This document shows, piece after piece, positions 1-7,964 of a stretch of DNA of 34,486 nucleotides. Each line of letters begins with the position of its first letter. The stretch's first letter is position 1. Source of the stretch: an uncultured Actinomycetes bacterium (lineage in GTDB: Bacteria > Actinomycetota > Actinomycetes > S36-B12); assembly GCA_937902285.1 (NCBI GenBank), contig CALGTB010000318.1:1-34486 (forward strand). Direction: 5' to 3'. The notes below the pieces were generated by a model that ran no database searches, had not been told where the DNA came from, and saw only the letters and a list, made by a program, of their open reading frames with translations. Made by a program: the position numbers and the translations under genes.

Positions 1-205
1 GCACGCCCTTCCGGGCCGGGCGAGCCCGCCCAACGGCGACGTTCTCGTCGGGGGAGCGTCAGCCGGGTTCGCGACGGCCATCAAGAGCGTCGCCTGGATC
101 GCCGGGGCCTTCGTCCTGCTCGGGCTCGCAACGACGTTCGTCCTTCCGAAGAACGCGGCCCGCGTGGAGTCCGAGGGCTACGCGCCGCCGCTCAAGGAGG
201 AGTGA
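1..205 (+). CDS. MFS drug/solute exporter, C-terminal end (partial)
   Basis: The reading frame is open from the left edge and ends with TGA at 203-205, so only the last 67 codons are present. They show a hydrophobic helix (SVAWIAGAFVLLGLATTFVL) followed by a short charged tail ending in PPLKEE. That fits the last membrane segment and cytoplasmic tail of a 14-helix (DHA2-type) major facilitator exporter. The family call is inference from this short tail. The last codons (AAG GAG GAG) double as an AAGGAGG Shine-Dalgarno site for the next gene, 6 bases before its GTG. Bases 135-181 of this gene recur almost perfectly at 2171-2217. Confidence 0.55.
   Translation, partial: HALPGRASPPNGDVLVGGASAGFATAIKSVAWIAGAFVLLGLATTFVLPKNAARVESEGYAPPLKEE
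135..181 (+). repeat. 47-base direct repeat, copy 1 (inside MFS gene)
   Basis: Matches 2171-2217 at 46 of 47 positions, same orientation; the only difference is T141 versus C2177. An 8-base match (GCTCGGGC, 118-125 and 2154-2161) lies upstream at exactly the same spacing, so the homology once extended further left. This copy is in frame and encodes the exporter's C-terminal residues, so it is probably the original. Confidence 0.95.
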
Positions 206-210
206 CGTGA
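202..210 (+). other. two-codon bridging ORF between the MFS gene and the RCK gene
   Basis: GTG ACG TGA. Its GTG overlaps the MFS stop as GTGA, and its TGA overlaps the next gene's GTG start as GTGA. It is very short and could be chance. It is listed because the same geometry recurs at several junctions in this window. The downstream gene has its own strong Shine-Dalgarno site (AAGGAGG, 194-200). Confidence 0.3.
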
Positions 211-1535
211 CGCGGGGCGCCATCGTCGTCATCGGCCACACCGACGTCGGCCGGCGCGCCTGCGCCCTCCTGGCGAGCCGCGGCATCCGCACCCTGCATC
301 TCGACGACCCGACCGACGCCGACCTGCGGGAGGCCCTGTCCGGAGAGGTCGCCGGCGTGGCCGTGCTCCTGCACGACGACATGCGGGCCCTTCGCTACTC
401 GCTGGTCGTCGAGCACGTGCGCCCCGGCATCCGGCTGTTCGTCGCGATGTTCGACGGCACCGCGCGGGCCCAGCTCGAACGGGCGGTGCGCAACTGCGTG
501 GTGCTCTCCCCCGCTGCCATCGCCGTGCCCAGCATGGTCGCCGCCGCCATCGCGCCCGACCATGTCGCCGTGCGCCGGACCGCCACGTCCGATGAGCGCT
601 CGTGGGTGACCATCGACGGGGTGCCCGAGGCCGATCGCGTCTCGATGCACCCGTTCGAGGCGCCTCGACCCCTGCGCCGCCGCGGACGCGTCGGCATGAT
701 GCGGGGCCAGCTGCATCCCTACGACGCGGGTTCCGCCGTCCTGCTGGGGGGAGCGTTCGGCCTGCTCCTCGTCATCGCCGTCGACACCCTGGTCGGCCTG
801 AGGCATGACTCGCTCATCCGCTCGCTCTACGACGCCACGCGGACGACGGCCACGATCGCGGCACCTGAGCTCGCGGACGAGACGGGGGTGCTCCTGTGGG
901 CGACCATCGCCGCGCTCCTCGTCATGGGGCTCACGGCGGCCTTCGCGGCGGGGATCGTCCATCACCTCATCTCCGGACGCCATGTGTCCCTGGTCGGCCG
1001 CCGCGTGGTCCCGCGATCGGGCCACGTGGTCGTCGCCGGGATGGGACAGGTCGGCATCCGCCTCGCCCAGGAGCTGCGGGCGCTCGGCATCGCCGTGCTC
1101 GGCATCGAGCGCCTGCCCGACGCACCCGGACTGCCGCTGGCCCGCGACCTCGGCATCCCCGTCATCATCGGTGACGCCTCCTCGCGGCGCGTCCTGCGGC
1201 GGGCCGGGCTCCGTGACGCGGTCGCGGTCGTGGCGGCCGGCAGCGAGGAGCGCGACAACATCGCCGTGGCGATCTCCGCCCAGGCGGTCGCCCTCGACGC
1301 CACCGTGGTGATCCGCGCGGGAGCCGACGACGCCATCGACGAGACACGGTCGCTGTTCCGCATCGGCTCGGTGGTCGACGTCAACGGCCTGACCGCGACG
1401 TTCGTCGTCCAGTCGATGGTCGATGCGGCGCCCTACGTCGTCATCGCGGTCGACGACCGCATCCTGGCGGTCGACGACGCCGGCGCCGTCACGGCGATCA
1501 TGCCGGCCGGCACGGTGCGGTGCTCCTGCTCCTGA
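207..1535 (+). CDS. RCK/TrkA-N NAD-binding membrane protein with two membrane segments
   Basis: The 442-residue protein has two RCK-type Rossmann domains around a membrane hairpin. Domain 1 (about 5-125) starts with IGHTDVG, a degenerate form of the GxGxxG dinucleotide loop. Membrane helices lie at about 176-197 and 227-251. Between them SLYDATRTTATIA resembles a pore helix, but no TVGYGD-type selectivity filter follows. Domain 2 (about 271-400) has an intact GMGQVG loop at 278-283. The layout resembles RCK-gated potassium channels of the CASTOR/TrkA-N type, which sense nucleotides. Without a filter it may be a regulatory subunit or conduct something else. The GTG start has an AAGGAGG site 6 bases upstream, within the MFS tail codons. 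The gene is probably co-transcribed with the MFS gene. Confidence 0.75.
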   Translation: MTRGAIVVIGHTDVGRRACALLASRGIRTLHLDDPTDADLREALSGEVAGVAVLLHDDMRALRYSLVVEHVRPGIRLFVAMFDGTARAQLERAVRNCVVLSPAAIAVPSMVAAAIAPDHVAVRRTATSDERSWVTIDGVPEADRVSMHPFEAPRPLRRRGRVGMMRGQLHPYDAGSAVLLGGAFGLLLVIAVDTLVGLRHDSLIRSLYDATRTTATIAAPELADETGVLLWATIAALLVMGLTAAFAAGIVHHLISGRHVSLVGRRVVPRSGHVVVAGMGQVGIRLAQELRALGIAVLGIERLPDAPGLPLARDLGIPVIIGDASSRRVLRRAGLRDAVAVVAAGSEERDNIAVAISAQAVALDATVVIRAGADDAIDETRSLFRIGSVVDVNGLTATFVVQSMVDAAPYVVIAVDDRILAVDDAGAVTAIMPAGTVRCSCS

Positions 1536-1549
1536 GTCCCGCGGTGGTC

Positions 1550-1578
1550 TATAGTGAAACGACATTCATTTTCATTAG
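1550..1578 (+). promoter_or_regulatory. promoter -10 and Zur-type operator before the HU-like gene
   Basis: TATAGT at 1550-1555 looks like a -10 box, predicting transcription near 1562. It is followed by GACATTCATTTTCATTAG (1561-1578), which matches the znuA operator (7011-7028) at 17 of 18 bases. That is striking in DNA this GC-rich. The half-site ATTTTCA (1568-1574) is intact, but the left 7-mer is weaker than at znuA. A TGAAA (1555-1559) / TTTCA (1570-1574) pair is an alternative dyad. The site covers the predicted transcription start, so Zur bound with zinc would repress. No convincing -35 box was found. Confidence 0.7.
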
Positions 1579-1585
1579 GAGCGCC

Positions 1586-1864
1586 ATGAACCGAACCGAG
1601 CTCGTTGCCGCCGTCGCCCTCCGCGCCGGCATCTCCCCTGCCGTCGCCGACCAGGCCCTCGCCGGCCTCGCCTCCGTCGTGACCGAGCAGCTGGTCAGCG
1701 GGGGCAGGGTCGCCCTTCCGGGCTTCGCCACCTTCGAGACGATCCAGCGGGCCGCCCGCACGGGGCGCAACCCGCAGACCGGCGAGCCGATGACGATCGC
1801 GGCGCGCCGCTCACCCCGGATCACCCCCGGTGCCGCCCTCAAGCGCGCGGTCGCCGATGGCTGA
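1586..1864 (+). CDS. HU/IHF-family DNA-binding protein
   Basis: The 92-residue protein matches the normal HU length. It starts MNRTELVAAVALRAG (dimerisation helices). The hallmark DNA-minor-groove arm GRNPQTGEPM lies at about 60-69, with the bend-inducing proline in RNP. It ends in a basic helix (GAALKRAV). HU proteins coat and bend DNA as dimers. ATG at 1586 is preferred over upstream in-frame codons because AGGAG (1577-1581) lies just before it and the predicted transcription start is near 1562. The unusual point is the Zur-type operator in front, which suggests expression under zinc shortage. I know of no zinc-regulated HU, so the role is open: a stress nucleoid protein is one option. It overlaps the next gene by 8 bases. 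Confidence 0.88.
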   Translation: MNRTELVAAVALRAGISPAVADQALAGLASVVTEQLVSGGRVALPGFATFETIQRAARTGRNPQTGEPMTIAARRSPRITPGAALKRAVADG

Positions 1865-2135
1865 TGGCCGACGGGGCCGCGGGCGGCTGCGCGCCCTGTG
1901 GCGCCGTCCGCGGCACGCCGACCACCCGCATGGTGCCGACGGGGCGGGCACGGCCGCGCTGATCGATCAGCGCGGGATCCCCACGCACGCGTGCCTCAAC
2001 TGTGGGTGCAACGTGTTCACGATCCAGGCGGTGTTCGAGGAGTACGACATCTCCGGCTGGTACCTGGACGGAGCGTGCTCATGCTGCGGCAGCCCGCTCA
2101 CGGTGCCGTGCCCGGTGGACGACCCGGAGGCCTGA
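1857..2135 (+). CDS. small zinc-ribbon-like protein of unknown function
   Basis: The 92-residue protein has a basic N-terminus (residues 4-20, many Arg), then two Cys clusters: CLNCGC at 46-51 and CSCC at 74-77, plus Cys85. CxxC pairs 25 residues apart suggest a zinc ribbon. The segment between (FEEYDISGWYLDG) is predicted to be structured. I do not recognise a named family. It starts inside the HU-like gene (ATG 1857, HU stop 1862-1864), so the two are translationally coupled and should share the Zur-type operator. A zinc-binding protein made under zinc limitation would be odd unless it scavenges, carries or senses the metal. Function unknown. Confidence 0.7.
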   Translation: MADGRRGRGRLRALWRRPRHADHPHGADGAGTAALIDQRGIPTHACLNCGCNVFTIQAVFEEYDISGWYLDGACSCCGSPLTVPCPVDDPEA

Positions 2136-2170
2136 CGAGGGGCAGGACTGCCGGCTCGGGCCTCACAGGG

Positions 2171-2217
2171 CGTTCGCCCTTCCGAAGAACGCGGCCCGCG
2201 TGGAGTCCGAGGGCTAC
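2171..2217 (+). repeat. 47-base direct repeat, copy 2 (intergenic remnant)
   Basis: 46 of 47 bases match 135-181. Here the segment lies in the gap between the zinc-ribbon gene and the GGDEF gene and is not in a plausible coding frame. Homology stops sharply after GGGCTAC (2211-2217). It looks like a remnant of an MFS gene end, left by a duplication or by insertion of the roughly 2-kb block between the copies. Confidence 0.95.
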
Positions 2218-2238
2218 CCCCGAAGCGCGACGACAGCG

Positions 2239-2244
2239 GATAAT
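2239..2244 (+). promoter_or_regulatory. -10 box for a leaderless GGDEF transcript
   Basis: GATAAT lies 7 bases before the in-frame GTG at 2252. The same hexamer lies 6 bases before the GTG of hmuT. Transcription would begin at or beside the start codon, so the mRNA would have no leader. No -35 match was seen. Confidence 0.5.
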
Positions 2245-2251
2245 GCAACTC

Positions 2252-3268
2252 GTGCAGCCCCCGAGACCGGTATCGGAGCGACACCTGTCGGCCAGCCAGG
2301 CCTACGCCCGCAGCCCGCTCGACGTCCCGTGGCGAGGGATCCCTGGCCCGGTATGGACGATGGCAGTCGGCTCTGCCCTCTACGCCGCAACGGCCGGCCT
2401 CGCGGTCCTGGCCCGGGGCATGGGCCAGGACAACGACCCCGCGCTGCTCGCGACGGCGATCTACAGCCTGGCTGCCGTCGTCGTCCTCATGGTCCTCAGG
2501 GCCCGGGTCCCCCTCTGGCTGCTCCAGACCCAGACGCTCATCGTGGTGTGCCTGACCGGTCTGCTCGTCGCGATAGCACCCAACGCCCTGAGTGCCGCCA
2601 ACATGTCCTTCCGCTACATCGCCGTCGCGCTGTACGTCGCGTTCTGGATGTCCCTGCGGATGACCCTCACCGTCGCCGCACTCATCACGGCGACCTCCCT
2701 CGTCGCCTGCGCCGCAAACAGCCAGGACCTGCGTCCGCTGCTGCCCACATGGCTGCTCGTCAGCGTGCTCACGTGGGTCGTGGCGCTCATCGTCCATCAC
2801 CTCTCCCGGGCGGCGGCGCGGCACGCCACGGTCGACCCGCTCACGGGGATGCTCAACCGCGGGGGCCTGAGGATGCTTCTGGACCTCTCCGTCGGCCCCG
2901 GACGGGTGATCGTGCCGCGCACGCTCGTCGTCATCGACCTCGACGACTTCAAGCAGCTGAACGACACGCGTGGCCACCTCGCAGGCGACCAGGCCCTCAG
3001 CGACCTCGGCACCGCCTGGCGTCGCACCCTGCGCGCCGACGACATCGCCGTGCGCAGCGGAGGAGACGAGTTCATCCTCATCCTGCCGAGCACCACCCGC
3101 GAGGAGGCGGAGGTGCTCATGGCTCGACTCCGCGCCGAGTCACCGGTGCCCTGGTCCTTCGGCATCGCCGACTGGCCCGCCACGGAGGCCTTCGACGAGG
3201 CGTCGGCGCGCGCCGACCGCGAGCTCTACCGCCGCAAGGCGGAGCGTGAGCGCGGCCCGGCTGCCTAG
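2252..3268 (+). CDS. membrane-anchored diguanylate cyclase (GGDEF)
   Basis: The protein has 338 residues counted from GTG 2252. The N-terminal half (about 32-185) carries five or six hydrophobic helices. The GGDEF domain runs from about 195 to 332: DPLTGMLNR, the metal and substrate loop DLDDFKQLND (229-238), an intact GGDEF active site (270-274) and the AD.ELYRRK end motif. An RxxD inhibitory site (RADD, 261-264) lies exactly five residues before GGDEF, so feedback inhibition by c-di-GMP is likely. It should make c-di-GMP from two GTP at the membrane; no sensory domain is recognised. GTG 2252 is chosen because a GATAAT -10 box precedes it. ATG 2243, in frame, lies inside that box but would be the default choice otherwise. 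It converges on glyS. Confidence 0.87.
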   Translation: MQPPRPVSERHLSASQAYARSPLDVPWRGIPGPVWTMAVGSALYAATAGLAVLARGMGQDNDPALLATAIYSLAAVVVLMVLRARVPLWLLQTQTLIVVCLTGLLVAIAPNALSAANMSFRYIAVALYVAFWMSLRMTLTVAALITATSLVACAANSQDLRPLLPTWLLVSVLTWVVALIVHHLSRAAARHATVDPLTGMLNRGGLRMLLDLSVGPGRVIVPRTLVVIDLDDFKQLNDTRGHLAGDQALSDLGTAWRRTLRADDIAVRSGGDEFILILPSTTREEAEVLMARLRAESPVPWSFGIADWPATEAFDEASARADRELYRRKAERERGPAA

Positions 3269-3287
3269 TGCGGCGACGTGACCGGGA

Positions 3288-4670
<1,383 letters not shown>

Positions 4671-4735
4671 GATGCGCTCCTTCTCGAGCGCAGTGCGCGC
4701 TCCACTCCGGCTGGTTGTCGGCGGACGGCTCGAGT

Positions 4736-5230
4736 CTACGAGCCCGACCCGGACTCGAGCAGGCCGAGGGCCGTCGTCTCATCGATGACGTCGAAGTCGT
4801 CGTAGTGCCAGGCGAGGTCGCGGCGCGCCAGCGGCCGGGCCACGGCGACGATGAGGTCGTAGCGGTGCTGGAGGTCGGCCGCCGCCTCGCGCGGGCAGAC
4901 CGGGACGGCCAGCACGAGCAGGCCGACGCCGGAGGCGCGCAGCGCGTCGGCGGCCGCCCGGGCCACGGTGCCGGTCTCGACGCCGTCATCGACCACCACG
5001 ACCGTGCGCCCCTCGAGGCCGGCCATCGGCGCGACGGCGGCGCCAGCGTCGGACCGCACGACCGGCAGGGCCTGGATGCGGCAGGGGAACGTCTCGACGA
5101 TGCCGAGTGCCACCGGGACGCCGTTCGGGATAGCGGCGAGGAGGAGGGCGTCGGGGTGCCCGCTCAGGGCGTCGTCGAGCAGGGGGCCGAGGCGACGCCC
5201 GCCATCGCCCAGGCTCGCGAAGTCGCTCAT
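4736..5230 (-). CDS. phosphoribosyltransferase-fold protein
   Basis: The 164-residue protein has a type I PRTase core. The PRPP-binding loop VVVVDDGVETGT (77-88) has the two acidic residues and the following Thr typical of the family, and LLAAIPNGVPVALGI (30-44) is the early strand-loop. It is shorter than many stand-alone PRTases of about 200 residues, so the substrate cannot be assigned. A base or regulatory role is possible. ATG at 5230 is chosen over the upstream open frame because only from here does the sequence look like protein. It follows the ABM gene by 10 bases, bridged by a five-codon ORF. Confidence 0.75.
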   Translation of the reverse strand: MSDFASLGDGGRRLGPLLDDALSGHPDALLLAAIPNGVPVALGIVETFPCRIQALPVVRSDAGAAVAPMAGLEGRTVVVVDDGVETGTVARAAADALRASGVGLLVLAVPVCPREAAADLQHRYDLIVAVARPLARRDLAWHYDDFDVIDETTALGLLESGSGS

Positions 5231-5244
5231 GCGTCGCGGCTCAC
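5227..5244 (-). other. five-codon bridging ORF (MSRDA) between ABM and PRTase genes
   Basis: On the minus strand GTGAGCCGCGACGCATGA opens with a GTG overlapping the ABM stop (GTGA) and ends with a TGA overlapping the PRTase ATG (ATGA). The gap between the two genes is 10 bases, the same as at 10748-10765 and 18562-18579. Confidence 0.4.
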
Positions 5245-5675
5245 GACGAGACCGGCGGCACGTGGGCCGACGCCGCGTTCCCGAGGCCGACCGCCCCCGC
5301 GTCGGCGGCGAGGCCGCTGGCCGCCGTGGTCCGGCCCTCGGGGGTCCAGTGGCGCACGATCTCGAACGCCGACGACTCGTCGACGGCGGTCGACAGGAGG
5401 GGGACGGCGTTGAGCTTGACGTCGTAGGAGGACAGCGCCCGCCGGTAGGCGCCGACCCCGGCCCACTCCGTACGGATGACGAAGAGCTCGGCCTCGTCCG
5501 TGGACTGGCCGATGGAGGCGCACACCAGGCCCGGCTGCGCGGCCAGCGACGCCACCGCACGGTCGGCGTCGGCGAGGAACTGCTCGCGCGCAGCGCCCGC
5601 GACCCGGTAGCGGCTCACCACGAGGAGGACAGCGCCCTCGTCGGCGAAGGCCGGCCACGGGCTAGAGTCGGTCAC
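5241..5675 (-). CDS. antibiotic-biosynthesis-monooxygenase (ABM) domain protein
   Basis: The 144-residue protein has a ferredoxin-like ABM fold at about 16-112: strand GAVLLVVSRYRV, helix REQFLADADRAVASLAAQPGL, strand VCASIGQSTDEAELFVIRTEW, helix VGAYRRALSSYDVKLNAVPLL. The C-terminal tail is Ala/Gly-rich. The family includes small cofactor-free monooxygenases and heme-degrading enzymes, but many actinobacterial members are uncharacterised and no active site can be assigned. It starts with GTG at 5675, within a few bases of the divergent frame on the other strand, so the divergent promoters must overlap. It is co-oriented with the PRTase and glyS genes. Confidence 0.7.
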   Translation of the reverse strand: MTDSSPWPAFADEGAVLLVVSRYRVAGAAREQFLADADRAVASLAAQPGLVCASIGQSTDEAELFVIRTEWAGVGAYRRALSSYDVKLNAVPLLSTAVDESSAFEIVRHWTPEGRTTAASGLAADAGAVGLGNAASAHVPPVSS

Positions 5676-5728
5676 GCGTGAAAGGTAGCGCGATCCGCGA
5701 ACCGCACCCCGACCAGCCCGGAGTCCTC

Positions 5729-6133
5729 ATGGCCAGCACCCCCCCGAAGAAGGGCAAGCCGACCAGCGGCGTCCGTGGGCCCGGTGGGCCGCAGGCGCCC
5801 AGGCCGTCCACCGCCCGCCCGGCCTCCTCCGCGTCGGCCTCGCCCTGGCGTCGGCGCCTTGAGAAGGCCAGCTTCCCGATCCTGCGCACCATCAGCGGAC
5901 TCCCCCGGTGGCTGGTCGTGGTCGTCCCCGCCGTCCTCCTGCTTCTCGGCCTCGTGCAGACGGGGTCGCTCGCCTGGCTGGGCGGGGTCCTGCTGACGAT
6001 CGTCTTCCTCCTGCTGGCCTGGCTCACGGCGCTGTCGTGGCCGGCCATCTCGCCGGGCTCCCGTGTCATGCGCGTCATCGTGCTGCTGGCCCTGGCCGGC
6101 ATCACCGTGCTCAAGTTCGCCGGCCGCTTCTAG
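5729..6133 (+). CDS. small membrane protein, possibly DUF6703
   Basis: The 134-residue protein has a basic, Pro/Ser/Ala-rich cytoplasmic N-terminus (1-45) and three hydrophobic helices at about 61-77, 82-103 and 113-128. I believe it belongs to the actinobacterial DUF6703 group but cannot confirm it; no function is known. ATG 5729 is preferred to an in-frame GTG at 5678 because GGAG (5720-5723) lies 5 bases before it, and because the GTG would almost touch the divergent ABM start. The acetyltransferase gene follows by 27 bases. Confidence 0.7.
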   Translation: MASTPPKKGKPTSGVRGPGGPQAPRPSTARPASSASASPWRRRLEKASFPILRTISGLPRWLVVVVPAVLLLLGLVQTGSLAWLGGVLLTIVFLLLAWLTALSWPAISPGSRVMRVIVLLALAGITVLKFAGRF

Positions 6134-6160
6134 CCGGCCGTCCGGGACGCTGAGGGACCC

Positions 6161-7006
6161 ATGTCGTTCTCCGTGACGTCGCACGGACGCGTCGACGACT
6201 TCATCTCGGCGACCGAGGCCTTCCGGGCGACCGAGCCGGTGCTCACCAACGTCATCGGCTCGATCTCCGAGAGTGCCCGCGACGGGCGGGCCTACGACAC
6301 AGTGATGTGGCTCGACGTGCGCGACGATGCTGGCGCCGTGGTCGGCTGCGCGGTGCGCACGTCGCCCTGGAACCTCGTGGTGTCACCCATGCCCGCGGGC
6401 GCGGGGATCGCCGTCGGCCGATACGTCGCCCATGCCGATCCCGGCGTCCCCGGCATCGCCGGCGTGCGCAGTGTCGTGGACGAGGTGGCCGAGGGGCTGG
6501 GGCGAAGCACCCCTCCGCAGCCCGCCATGGTCGACGTTGTGCGGCGACTGGACACGTTCACCCCGCCGACGGCGGCGGTGCCCGGCGCTGCCCGGCAGGC
6601 GACCCGCAGCGACCGCGACCTGCTCCTGCAGTGGATGGTGCAGTTCGCGATCGACGCCGCTCTTCCACCCCATGACGCCACGGCCTCGGTCGACAGCCGG
6701 CTCGACGCCGGCGCCTTCTGGCTGTGGGAGGTCGACGGCGAGCCGGTGGCCCTTGCCGGCCACGCACCGCTGGTCGCCACGCCGGCAGGGGTCATCGGCA
6801 GGGTCGGTCCCGTCTACACGCCGGCGCACCTGCGCGGCCGCGGCTACGGCGCCGCGGTGACAAGCGCCGTGGTGACGCGGCTGCTGCCCCGGACGACCGC
6901 GATCATCCTGTACGCCGATGCCGCCAACCCCACGAGCAACGGCGTGTACGAGAGGCTCGGCTTCCGCGTGGTGGCCGAGGTCGTCGAGGTCCACCTCACC
7001 GACTGA
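6161..7006 (+). CDS. GNAT-family N-acetyltransferase
   Basis: The 281-residue protein carries a C-terminal GNAT domain (about 145-280). RVGPVYTPAHLRGRGYG ends with the acetyl-CoA pyrophosphate loop RGRGYG (225-230). It is followed by helix AAVTSAVVTRLL, strand AIILYAD and ANPTSNGVYERLGF with the family Tyr (263). The N-terminal half (about 1-140) looks like a degenerate second GNAT-like domain (VGCAVRTSPWNLVVSPMP), a layout common in actinobacteria. The acceptor is unknown. The stop lies only a few bases before the znuA promoter and the gene is on the same strand, but znuA has its own promoter. Confidence 0.87.
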   Translation: MSFSVTSHGRVDDFISATEAFRATEPVLTNVIGSISESARDGRAYDTVMWLDVRDDAGAVVGCAVRTSPWNLVVSPMPAGAGIAVGRYVAHADPGVPGIAGVRSVVDEVAEGLGRSTPPQPAMVDVVRRLDTFTPPTAAVPGAARQATRSDRDLLLQWMVQFAIDAALPPHDATASVDSRLDAGAFWLWEVDGEPVALAGHAPLVATPAGVIGRVGPVYTPAHLRGRGYGAAVTSAVVTRLLPRTTAIILYADAANPTSNGVYERLGFRVVAEVVEVHLTD

Positions 7007-7008
7007 CT

Positions 7009-7037
7009 TTGACAATCATTTTCATTAGTCCTAGTCT
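7009..7037 (+). promoter_or_regulatory. znuA promoter with embedded Zur box
   Basis: A perfect -35 TTGACA (7009-7014), a 17-base spacer and a -10 TAGTCT (7032-7037). The spacer holds the Zur-type palindrome TGACAATCATTTTCA (7010-7024; 7-1-7 arms with a single mismatch), so bound Zur would block RNA polymerase directly. The -10 ends 6 bases before ATG 7044 and there is no Shine-Dalgarno site, so the znu mRNA is predicted to be leaderless. The 18 bases 7011-7028 match the HU-gene operator at 17 positions. Confidence 0.85.
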
Positions 7038-7043
7038 CGGTGC

Positions 7044-7964
7044 ATGACCTCAGCGACCCTGACCCGCCGTGCCATCGCCCCGCTGCTCGTCGCGGGCGCG
7101 ACCCTGCTGCTGAGCGCCTGCGGTGGCGCCGGCACCGACAGCGCCCCGTCGTCCGAGGCCGGCACGACGTCGGTCGTCGCGGCGTTCTACCCGCTCCAGT
7201 ACGCCGCACAGGCGGTCGGCGGCGACACGGTCTCGGTGACCTCCCTCACGCCTCCGGGCGTCGAGCCGCACGACCTCGAGCTGACGGCCGCCCAGGTCGC
7301 TGAGATCTCCCAGGCCGACGTCGTGCTCTACATCAAGGGATTCCAGCCGGCCGTCGACGAGGCCGTCGCCCAGCAGGCAGCCGACCGCGCCATCGACGTC
7401 TCGGAGGGACTGGCGCTGCTCAGCGGGGACCCGGCCGAGGGTGAGATCAACGACCCGCACGTGTGGCTCGACCCGGCGAACATGGCCGCGATCGGCCAGG
7501 CCATCGCAACCCGCCTGGGGGCCGTCGACCCCGAGAGTGCCGCGACGGTCAGCGCGAACGCATCGGCGCTCTCGACGGCCATGGCGGACCTCGACGCGAA
7601 GTACGCGGCCGGACTGAGCACGTGCGCATCCACCGATCTCGTCGTCAGCCACGAGGCGTTCGGCTACCTGGCGAACGCATACGGCCTCACGCAGGTCGGC
7701 ATCTCCGGCCTGTCGCCCGAGGCCGAGCCCAGCCCGGCGCGGATGAAGGAGGTCGCGGACCTCGTGCGCACTGCCGGAATCTCGACGATCTACTACGAGT
7801 CCCTGGTGGACCCGAAGGTCGCCCAGACGATCGCCGACGAGACCGGCGCCACCGCAGTCATGCTCGATCCGCTCGAGGGCCTCGCTCCTGACTCCACGTC
7901 GGACTACGTTTCGGTCATGGAGGCCAACCTCGCCACCCTGATGAAGGGCCAGAACTGCGGATGA
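7044..7964 (+). CDS. znuA: zinc ABC transporter substrate-binding lipoprotein
   Basis: The 306-residue cluster A-I (ZnuA/TroA-type) binding protein delivers Zn2+ (possibly Mn2+) to the ZnuCB transporter. A lipoprotein signal ends at LLLSAC (Cys26 lipidated). The metal ligands expected of the family are visible: His76 (EPHDLEL), His139 (DPHVWLD), His203 (SHEAFGYL) and Asp275 (MLDP). The His-rich loop of many ZnuA proteins is missing: the stretch before His139 is short and has no His. Zinc specificity is inferred from the Zur box and the zur gene in the same operon. The start is the ATG right after the promoter. It overlaps znuC by ATGA. Confidence 0.93.
   Translation: MTSATLTRRAIAPLLVAGATLLLSACGGAGTDSAPSSEAGTTSVVAAFYPLQYAAQAVGGDTVSVTSLTPPGVEPHDLELTAAQVAEISQADVVLYIKGFQPAVDEAVAQQAADRAIDVSEGLALLSGDPAEGEINDPHVWLDPANMAAIGQAIATRLGAVDPESAATVSANASALSTAMADLDAKYAAGLSTCASTDLVVSHEAFGYLANAYGLTQVGISGLSPEAEPSPARMKEVADLVRTAGISTIYYESLVDPKVAQTIADETGATAVMLDPLEGLAPDSTSDYVSVMEANLATLMKGQNCG

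Noticed and set aside
4671..4735. Possible T-box or other riboswitch before glyS
   Set aside because: The gap is only 65 bases and shows no T-box sequence or antiterminator.
5678..5728. Upstream GTG start for the small membrane protein gene
   Set aside because: It sits almost on top of the divergent ABM start and has no Shine-Dalgarno site; ATG 5729 has GGAG at good spacing.
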